The position numbers and the translations under genes are program-made. From Lachnospiraceae bacterium UBA7188 (GTDB taxonomy: Bacteria > Bacillota > Clostridia > Lachnospirales > Lachnospiraceae): a DNA stretch of 7,838 bases. The notes under the pieces are model-generated. The model ran no database searches, was not told the DNA's origin, and saw only the letters and a program-made list of their open reading frames with translations. This document shows, piece by piece, positions 1-4,868 of this stretch. Each line of letters begins with the position of its first letter. The stretch's first letter is position 1. The stretch is from NCBI GenBank assembly GCA_002490995.1, contig DKVC01000224.1:1-7838 (forward strand), read 5' to 3'.

Positions 1-134
1 AGCGGTTATTTGTAGACACTTCCATATGTATAAGTCACCAGATTCAGTTCATCACTGCGAATCTCCTGTTTTGCTGCATCTGTATTTTTATTGTCCCATG
101 ATTTGCTGCATGTCAACGCATATGGAATCATAGG
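1..134. other. Left flank without a confident gene
   Basis: No gene can be called with confidence here. On the minus strand an open stretch from 131 to 6 would encode 41 residues ending in a TYTYGSVYK tail. It has no convincing ribosome binding site and resembles no family I recognise, so it could be the remnant C-terminus of a broken gene or simply chance. A 10-bp direct repeat TTTGCTGCAT occurs at 70-79 and 102-111. No terminator or RNA gene was recognised. Confidence 0.3.
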
Positions 135-165
135 TTGACACAGTGTCCTTCCAGGTCAATATTAT
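135..165 (+). promoter_or_regulatory. Candidate sigma-A promoter upstream of the fused kinase gene
   Basis: A perfect -35 hexamer TTGACA (135-140) is followed after 19 bp by TATTAT (160-165). The spacer is longer than the ideal 17 bp, so strength is uncertain. An odd palindrome GACACAGTGTC (137-147) overlaps the -35 box and could be an operator. Transcription from here would include the small ORF at 189-221 and a leader of about 120 nt before the kinase start. A second TATAAT at 224-229 lacks a good -35 at proper spacing. Confidence 0.4.
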
Positions 166-188
166 AACACAATTCCGGAGGTGTGGGA

Positions 189-221
189 ATGAGAGTTGGG
201 TATCCAAAAATCGAATTTTAG
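189..221 (+). CDS. Candidate 10-codon leader peptide
   Basis: A GGAGGTG Shine-Dalgarno (177-183) lies 5 nt before an ATG at 189. This opens a 10-codon reading frame (peptide MRVGYPKIEF) that stops with TAG at 219-221, about 70 nt before the kinase start. The ribosome binding site is as good as those of the real genes in the window, which is why it is listed. The peptide resembles no family I know. It may be a translated leader that affects downstream expression, the stump of a deleted gene, or coincidence. Confidence 0.3.
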   Translation: MRVGYPKIEF

Positions 222-223
222 GA

Positions 224-229
224 TATAAT
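224..229 (+). promoter_or_regulatory. Candidate -10 box upstream of the fused kinase gene
   Basis: A perfect TATAAT lies 60 bp before the chosen start codon at 290. At 17 bp upstream the hexamer is TATCCA, a poor -35, and TTGGGT (196-201) is 22 bp away, which is too far. The element would therefore need an activator or another sigma contact. Its position inside the upstream extension of the reading frame supports placing the translation start at 290 rather than 143. Confidence 0.35.
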
Positions 230-289
230 AGTGAGAGTGGCACGATAGACGTGACAGAGAACAATGATCATTTTTTGACAGGAGAAAAT

Positions 290-2137
290 ATGATTTATAT
301 AGCAGACAACATTTCCAATTATTTGATTTACCTGTTTCTCATTCATTTCTGCTTTCGATTAAGCCCAAGAAAAAACCGTTTTTTTCTTGGCGCCTCTGTA
401 TTGAGCATGATTTTGGGGGGTGCTTTCAATGCATATTTTGATATAAATTCCCCGATTGTCTATATGGTATGGAGCGTGCTCTCCATCAGCCTGTTTTTTG
501 ACGGGCGGATAGGGCATCTGCTTATATTGAGTGCTGCCCTCATGTATTTTACTGGAATCATCGATACGTTCAGTGTCATGCTGATACAGGTTGTGCTGAT
601 AGGCGGCGGAATTGCCGGGACAGAGATAACGTGGTGGATGGAATCCGCTTATCTGATATCGTTTTCGGTGTATCTTTTGGCATATCTGCATCTTCTTAAG
701 AAAAATGAAGTATACCTGTGTGATATAGAAGCCAAATATCAGATTGCGATTTTGATACAGGGCAGTATCTTTCAAATGTTCTATAACTTTGTTTTCATAT
801 TCTTTGATGAAAACCATGAGATGTATGGCTGGGATGCCTATGCGGTATTATTTATCAGTATAGCAGGGGTCTTTTATTCCATTTTTCTTACCCTGGGGCT
901 CGCCATCAGAAATGTGCTGTCAGACAGGCAGAATAAGGAGCTTCAGTCTTTTATGCAGATGCAGAAACAACAGTATGATTACCAGCTGCAGCAGTCGGTG
1001 GCAGTACGGCGTTTTAAACATGATATGGTAAACCATATCGGTGCGCTCAGGGAATTAGTGAATCAGAACAAGACAGATGCGGCCAAAGAGTACATAGATA
1101 CCATCTGGAATATACAGAATGAGTTTGAGTTAAAGATTCACACAGGAGACGGTTTTCTTGATATTATCATGAATTATTATTCCTATCTGGCGGCTAAGGA
1201 AGACATTGAGTTTACTGTATCAGGAAAGCTGAATGGGAAATTACATCTTGATATGTTCGATATAACGACACTGATGGGAAATATACTGCAGAATGCCATG
1301 GAAGCGGCCATAAAGGCAGCCTTTCCCAGAATACGGGCTGAGCTTGCAGAACATAAAAAGGAATTCTTTATCATTGTCACCAACAGCACAGCCAAAAGTA
1401 AACACTCATCTTTAAGCACACAGGGGGCAGATATGAGGATAGGTATCGTAGAAGATGAAGCAGTATGGAGAGACAGGATACAGGCTGTTACGGAACAATA
1501 TTGCAGGGATAAAGATATTTCGGTTCAAATCGATTCCTACGGCAGCGGAAAGCAATTTATGAAAAGTCCGGATGCAGACCTGCTGTTTCTGGATATTGAG
1601 CTGGCAGAAGGCGAAGATGGCTTTGCGGTTGCCGAACAATTAATGCGCCTTGGAAGCAAATGTAAAGTATGCTTTTTGACTTCCCATACGGAAATGGCGA
1701 GATTGGGATATCGGGTCAATGCTTTCAGATATATAGACAAAAGGCATTTGGAGGAAATCACGGAAGCCCTCGATTTTTTCCTGGAAACCAGGATTCAGGA
1801 TCGAATCATCTGCTGTAACGGCATCAATGGGATTTGCACAAAGATAAACCTGAACGGGCTTCTGCTTGTTGAGACATACGGCAGAAAATTAAGGTACCTT
1901 ATGTTGGACGGCAGCGAACATCTTTGCGAGGGAAGGATATCTGAAACCGCACAAAGTCTGTCTCCATTTGGCTTCTTTCAGATACAGCGGTCGTATATCG
2001 TCAATTTGAAGTATGTCGAAAAGGCAAACAGCCGTGAGATTACACTTTGCAATGGATTAGCGCTGGCAATTGGAAGGGCACATGGGAAGGAGTTTAAAAA
2101 GGAGTTTTTTAAATGGAGAATGCAGTTTGGTAACTAA
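290..2137 (+). CDS. Fused GHKL sensor kinase (truncated ATPase domain) and LytTR response regulator
   Basis: One 615-residue chain. The frame is open from 143, but the ATG at 290 is preceded by AGGAG and begins a hydrophobic membrane region, so it is taken as the start. Residues 1-210 hold about six membrane segments, as in AgrC/ComD-type kinases. A coiled stretch leads to the H-box RRFKHDMVNHIGAL with phosphoacceptor H244. The N-box LMGNILQNAMEAA (N335) follows. Soon after VTNST the kinase breaks off at LSTQGAD: the glycine boxes that hold the ATP lid (usually H-G-x-G-L/T-x-N) and the last 50 or so residues of the family are missing. M382 then begins a full AgrA-like regulator: acidic pair E388/D389, phosphoacceptor D435 in LFLDIEL, FRYIDK near the receiver end, and a C-terminal LytTR DNA-binding domain with FFQIQRSYIVNLKYV. 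Autokinase activity is doubtful; DNA binding is likely intact. Fusion by an in-frame deletion is the simplest inference. Domain families are clear; activity is not. Confidence 0.88.
   Translation: MIYIADNISNYLIYLFLIHFCFRLSPRKNRFFLGASVLSMILGGAFNAYFDINSPIVYMVWSVLSISLFFDGRIGHLLILSAALMYFTGIIDTFSVMLIQVVLIGGGIAGTEITWWMESAYLISFSVYLLAYLHLLKKNEVYLCDIEAKYQIAILIQGSIFQMFYNFVFIFFDENHEMYGWDAYAVLFISIAGVFYSIFLTLGLAIRNVLSDRQNKELQSFMQMQKQQYDYQLQQSVAVRRFKHDMVNHIGALRELVNQNKTDAAKEYIDTIWNIQNEFELKIHTGDGFLDIIMNYYSYLAAKEDIEFTVSGKLNGKLHLDMFDITTLMGNILQNAMEAAIKAAFPRIRAELAEHKKEFFIIVTNSTAKSKHSSLSTQGADMRIGIVEDEAVWRDRIQAVTEQYCRDKDISVQIDSYGSGKQFMKSPDADLLFLDIELAEGEDGFAVAEQLMRLGSKCKVCFLTSHTEMARLGYRVNAFRYIDKRHLEEITEALDFFLETRIQDRIICCNGINGICTKINLNGLLLVETYGRKLRYLMLDGSEHLCEGRISETAQSLSPFGFFQIQRSYIVNLKYVEKANSREITLCNGLALAIGRAHGKEFKKEFFKWRMQFGN
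1422..1435 (+). promoter_or_regulatory. Internal ribosome binding site and start codon for the LytTR regulator
   Basis: GGGGG (1422-1426) precedes an ATG at 1433-1435 by 6 nt, exactly where regulators of this family normally begin (MRIGIVEDE). The regulator could therefore also be made as a separate protein of 234 residues, the normal AgrA-like length, from the same message. The same bases are read as codons of the fused frame. Confidence 0.55.
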
Positions 2138-2138
2138 T

Positions 2139-2173
2139 TGTGTCGTTTATGCAAAATCTGTGTCGTTCATGCA
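2139..2173 (+). promoter_or_regulatory. Direct-repeat operator, probably for the LytTR regulator
   Basis: Two copies of TGTGTCGTTYATGCA (2139-2153 and 2159-2173) match at 14 of 15 positions and are separated by AAATC, giving a 20-bp period, about two helical turns. Each contains CGTTnAT, matching the core of known LytTR-family repeats (for example the plantaricin-type TACGTTAAT), which typically come as paired direct repeats about 21 bp apart near a weak -35. The right copy ends 30 bp before the -10 box of the lipoprotein promoter, a fitting position for an activator. Binding by the regulator encoded immediately upstream is inference. Confidence 0.6.
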
Positions 2174-2200
2174 GGGAGCATTTTATTGTCTTTTTTGCTG

Positions 2201-2209
2201 TGATATAAA
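2201..2209 (+). promoter_or_regulatory. Extended -10 promoter of the lipoprotein gene
   Basis: TGATATAAA reads as an extended -10 (TGn followed by TATAAA at 2204-2209). At 17 bp upstream the -35 position holds TTTTAT, a poor match. This fits a promoter dependent on an activator bound at the direct repeats just upstream. Transcription would begin near 2216, leaving a leader of about 27 nt. Confidence 0.5.
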
Positions 2210-2242
2210 TAAAGTATTGGAATTGACAGGGAGGGAAAATGA

Positions 2243-3118
2243 ATGAACAGTAACAGAAAACAAAACAGACATTCTGCATCTTTGAAGAAAAACTTTGTTG
2301 GCCTGGCAGGCATCTTAATGGTTATGGCATTGACTGCCTGCAGTAATGAGCCGGAAGACTCGGGTGCTGCGCAAAATATGCAGACAGAACCAGAAGTCTC
2401 AGAGGGGACGGAGCAAAAGGTGCAGACAGAACCAGAAGTCTCAGGGGGAACGGAGCAGAATATGCAGACAGAACCAGAAGTCTCAGAGGGGACGGAGCAG
2501 AATATGCAGACAGAACCAGAAGTCTCAGAAGGAACGGAGCAAAAGGTGCAGACAGAACAGGAATCTGCTGTGGATAAGCAGGAAACAGCAGATTCGGAAA
2601 GGACAGCAGAGGAACTGTTGGATTTATTCATCAATGGCCTGATCGAGGCAGTTGACTCCGCGGATCCGGCATCGGCATTTTATATTTCTGATTTAAATAT
2701 GGACTCTGGGGAATGGGACTCGTTTTCGATTGGGGAGAAAGTCGATCTTGACAATGATGGGGAAAATGAACTGATTATTAACGGCCCCTATGGTGGGATG
2801 TACCTTGACGCGCGTGATAACGGAGTATACAAATTTGCAGCGGGTGGCGGCACTGCGGTTACTGTTTCTTATACCTGGTATAATGGAGCCGTATGGATTA
2901 TGTACAGCAACAGATCAAGTGCAGGATTTGAATTTTACCACATGGAAAAATATGAAGGAGCTGATAACTTAACCGCAGAAATGAATTTCGGCGAGGAATT
3001 TAATCTGGATAATGCAGAGGCCGGAATAAAGTATACATTGAATAAAACTGAAATTTCTCATGAAGAATATACAGCATTATGCAGCAAGATTTTTGCTGCC
3101 GAAGTAAGTACGGACTGA
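2243..3118 (+). CDS. Repeat-bearing lipoprotein with acidic Ca-binding-like loop
   Basis: A 291-residue secreted lipoprotein of unknown function. The start at 2243 is preceded by AGGGAGGG with 7 nt spacing; an ATG at 2239 is too close to that site and stops after four codons. Residues 1-32 are a lipoprotein signal peptide: basic N-region, hydrophobic GLAGILMVMAL, lipobox LTAC with C33 as the lipidated residue. Residues 44-99 are four 14-residue repeats (QNMQTEPEVSEGTE type) plus a degenerate fifth, acidic and Thr/Glu/Gln rich, probably an extended stalk. Residues 120-291 look like a folded domain with VDLDNDGENELII (168-180), a D-x-D-N-D-G-x-x-E loop like those that bind calcium. It lies downstream of the fused LytTR regulator behind a candidate LytTR operator and is probably its output. 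It may serve as an envelope stress or adhesion factor, but nothing in the sequence fixes the function. Confidence 0.85.
   Translation: MNSNRKQNRHSASLKKNFVGLAGILMVMALTACSNEPEDSGAAQNMQTEPEVSEGTEQKVQTEPEVSGGTEQNMQTEPEVSEGTEQNMQTEPEVSEGTEQKVQTEQESAVDKQETADSERTAEELLDLFINGLIEAVDSADPASAFYISDLNMDSGEWDSFSIGEKVDLDNDGENELIINGPYGGMYLDARDNGVYKFAAGGGTAVTVSYTWYNGAVWIMYSNRSSAGFEFYHMEKYEGADNLTAEMNFGEEFNLDNAEAGIKYTLNKTEISHEEYTALCSKIFAAEVSTD
2372..2566 (+). repeat. 42-bp in-frame tandem repeats in the lipoprotein gene
   Basis: Four full 42-bp units (2372-2413, 2414-2455, 2456-2497, 2498-2539) and a partial fifth (from 2540) encode 14-residue units. The core CAGACAGAACCAGAAGTCTC is identical in units 1 to 4. 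Units differ mainly at their first codons (AATATG giving NM, or AAGGTG giving KV) and near the end. The order NM, KV, NM, NM, KV suggests duplication of blocks rather than single units. The length being a multiple of three keeps the frame when copy number changes. Confidence 0.93.
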
Positions 3119-3130
3119 AAGAAAAACTTT

Positions 3131-3176
3131 AATCTGGACGCTTTTTCCTGCGGTTTAAAAAAGCAGCCAGATTTTT
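3131..3176. terminator. Rho-independent terminator between convergent genes
   Basis: The arms AATCTGG (3131-3137) and CCAGATT (3167-3173) and the inner arms GCTTTTT (3140-3146) and AAAAAGC (3158-3164) form a 14-bp stem with a 2x2 internal mismatch and an 11-nt loop. A T-run (3172-3176) follows on the plus strand, ending the lipoprotein transcript 13 nt after its stop. On the minus strand the downstream T-run is weaker but present, so it probably also ends the MATE transcript. Confidence 0.75.
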
Positions 3177-3204
3177 GTACATCGGCCGGGTATTTGGATT
3201 CTGA

Positions 3205-4566
3205 TCAGGCAATATCCCGCGTCAAATCTTTCACCCATCCGTATTTCCTGTAATGCGCCATCACCCAGGGAATTTTCCCGACTTCATCCAGACAGGTGCA
3301 CGCGTACACCACCAGCACCGGCCAGTGAAACAAAAAGGTTCCCGCAGCCGCCAGCGGTACTGCAAGTCCCCACATGCATACCGCCAGGCTGTACATATCA
3401 AACATCGTGTCTCCGCCTGCAGCGAAAATGCCGTTAATGACAATGGTATTCACTGCGCGCCCGATCATATAGAAAGCCATGATGACCATCATCCCCACCA
3501 GATACTTCTCCGCCCCGTCTGTCAGCTTCACGAACCGAAGCACCGCGGGAGTTACCAGAAGCATAAAACCGGTGGACAAAAATCCGCACAGAAAAGCCAG
3601 TTTTACCAGACGGTTTCCGTACAGTTTTCCCCGTTCCAGATTTCCGGCCCCCAGCTCATGCCCGACCAGAATGCCGCCTCCGCTGCTGATTCCGTTACAG
3701 AGACAGCAGATCAGATCCCGGACTACGGATGCAACGGAATTCGCCGCCGCAGCATCTGTCCCCATGTGCCCCATAAATGCCGTGTAAGAGGTAAATCCCA
3801 CACCCCAGGCAAGGCTGGCGCCCAGCAGTGGGAAAACGCATTTCCGGAAATCGGATGCCAGCAGCGGACTGTATTTTAAGAGCTGTTTCCACTGAGGACG
3901 GATATAACCTTCCTTTCCGGAGCAGATCATACACCAGAGCAGTTCTGTTACTCTCGCAATCAGAGTAGCCAGCGCCGCTCCCTGAACCTCCATGGCAGGC
4001 ATTCCGAACAGCCCGAAGATAAACACTGCATTCAATACGATATTGATCACCACCGCCCCGGAACTGATCATGGCTGTCTGGGCTGCATGCCCGGTTACCT
4101 TCATTATGACCAGACAGCACTGTGAAATGCCCGTGAGAAGGTAGGACCATCCGGCAACCTTCAGATACCGGATGCCTATGGCAATCAGCGCCTCTTCATT
4201 CGTAAAAATCAGCATAAGATACTGCGGGAAAAAGACGCAGCCTACAAAGAACAGCAGGGAGGCTATCCCACAATATCGAAGGCTGATACAGAAAATATTG
4301 TCAACCGCCTGTGTGTCGCCTTTTCCCCAGTACTGTGCCCCCAGAATCGCGGCGGCAGATACCACTGCGCTGAGTATCATGTTCTGGATGAACTGTATCT
4401 GCGTTGCCAGGGAGACCGCAGCCATGGAATTCTGCTCCACACTTCCCAGCATGACAGCGTCTGCCGCCGCCACGGAAGCCAGCATCAGGCTCTGCAGCGC
4501 AATGGGGACGGTAAGCTGAAGCAGTTTCCCACAGAAAATTTTATCTGAAAATAAACGGTCTTTCAT
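3205..4566 (-). CDS. MATE-family multidrug/metabolite exporter
   Basis: A 453-residue inner-membrane antiporter of the MATE (NorM/DinF-like) family, which couples export of cationic or other small molecules to Na+ or H+ entry. About twelve hydrophobic segments are seen in two pseudo-symmetric halves. Family signatures include LTVPIALQSLMLA and ADAVMLGS in the first segments, ILGAQYWGKGD after segment 2, and the equivalent GILVGHELGAGNLERG in the second half. Length is typical (about 450), with no truncation. The start ATG (4564-4566) has an AAAGGA ribosome binding site about 10 nt upstream on the minus strand. It is transcribed divergently from the hybrid kinase and converges with the lipoprotein gene. 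The substrate cannot be predicted. No convincing -10/-35 pair was found for it. Confidence 0.93.
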   Translation of the reverse strand: MKDRLFSDKIFCGKLLQLTVPIALQSLMLASVAAADAVMLGSVEQNSMAAVSLATQIQFIQNMILSAVVSAAAILGAQYWGKGDTQAVDNIFCISLRYCGIASLLFFVGCVFFPQYLMLIFTNEEALIAIGIRYLKVAGWSYLLTGISQCCLVIMKVTGHAAQTAMISSGAVVINIVLNAVFIFGLFGMPAMEVQGAALATLIARVTELLWCMICSGKEGYIRPQWKQLLKYSPLLASDFRKCVFPLLGASLAWGVGFTSYTAFMGHMGTDAAAANSVASVVRDLICCLCNGISSGGGILVGHELGAGNLERGKLYGNRLVKLAFLCGFLSTGFMLLVTPAVLRFVKLTDGAEKYLVGMMVIMAFYMIGRAVNTIVINGIFAAGGDTMFDMYSLAVCMWGLAVPLAAAGTFLFHWPVLVVYACTCLDEVGKIPWVMAHYRKYGWVKDLTRDIA

Positions 4567-4669
4567 AGCTATCTGTTCCTTTCTCCATAAATACTGTAAT
4601 ATGTTACGCTGTCAGGTATACATGTGAGCGCATTCATTTCCCTAATGTACAATAGTTTTTTTCATAAGT

Positions 4670-4697
4670 ACATGTTTTATTTTGCATAAAAGCATGT
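4670..4697. promoter_or_regulatory. AT-rich inverted repeat in the divergent region
   Basis: ACATGTTTTAT (4670-4680) pairs with ATAAAA(G)CATGT (4686-4697) around a TTTGC loop, leaving one unpaired G. No gene ends here on either strand, so a terminator role is unlikely. An operator or an attenuating hairpin for the MATE leader is more likely. The role is inferred. Confidence 0.35.
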
Positions 4698-4763
4698 ATT
4701 TTCTTAACGACTCCGGGACTATATGGCCTGTATGGCTGGAGCATATTGTGCTGAACAGGGAAG

Positions 4764-4792
4764 TGGACTTTTTGGCTGTGATATGGTATACT
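4764..4792 (+). promoter_or_regulatory. Promoter of the hybrid kinase gene
   Basis: TGGACT (4764-4769, four of six to TTGACA) is separated by exactly 17 bp from TATACT (4787-4792), which also carries the extended TGG motif just upstream. Transcription would begin near 4799, about 70 nt before the start codon. This is the best sigma-A promoter in the window. Confidence 0.6.
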
Positions 4793-4868
4793 GACATCCA
4801 AAGCAGTACGATTCCTGAGAGGTACCAGGGCAGGTTTCAGGACTTTTACAGGATACGGAGGGCCGTTT

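Larger units (their letters stand above)
4567..4868. other. Divergent intergenic region
   Basis: This 302-bp gap separates the MATE and hybrid-kinase starts. It holds the kinase promoter (4764-4792), the AT-rich hairpin at 4670-4697, and two TACATGT heptamers (4619-4625 and 4669-4675) exactly 50 bp apart. ATGTAC at 4645-4650 also pairs with GTACAT at 4668-4673. These palindromes may be operators for one or both genes. A frame open from 4682 to 4894 on the plus strand crosses the promoter and is not taken as a gene. Confidence 0.5.

Noticed and set aside
143..289. N-terminal extension of the fused kinase from ATG 143
   Set aside because: The extension has no ribosome binding site, covers a TATAAT box and a separate mini-ORF, and is hydrophilic, whereas ATG 290 has AGGAG and begins the first membrane segment.
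2372..2566. CRISPR-like array
   Set aside because: The 42-bp units are contiguous with no unique spacers and are translated in frame as part of a lipoprotein.
2167..2634. Minus-strand frame of 155 codons with a repeated Cys-rich pattern
   Set aside because: It is the antisense shadow of the 42-bp repeats in the lipoprotein gene; the regular Cys pattern only reflects the repeat, and the plus strand has a clear signal peptide and ribosome binding site.
2346..2642. Plus-strand frame of 98 codons rich in Arg and Gln inside the lipoprotein gene
   Set aside because: It is a shifted reading of the same tandem repeats with no ribosome binding site of its own.
4670..4705. Rho-independent terminator in the divergent region
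   Set aside because: The hairpin is AT-rich and no gene on either strand ends near it, so a regulatory role fits better.
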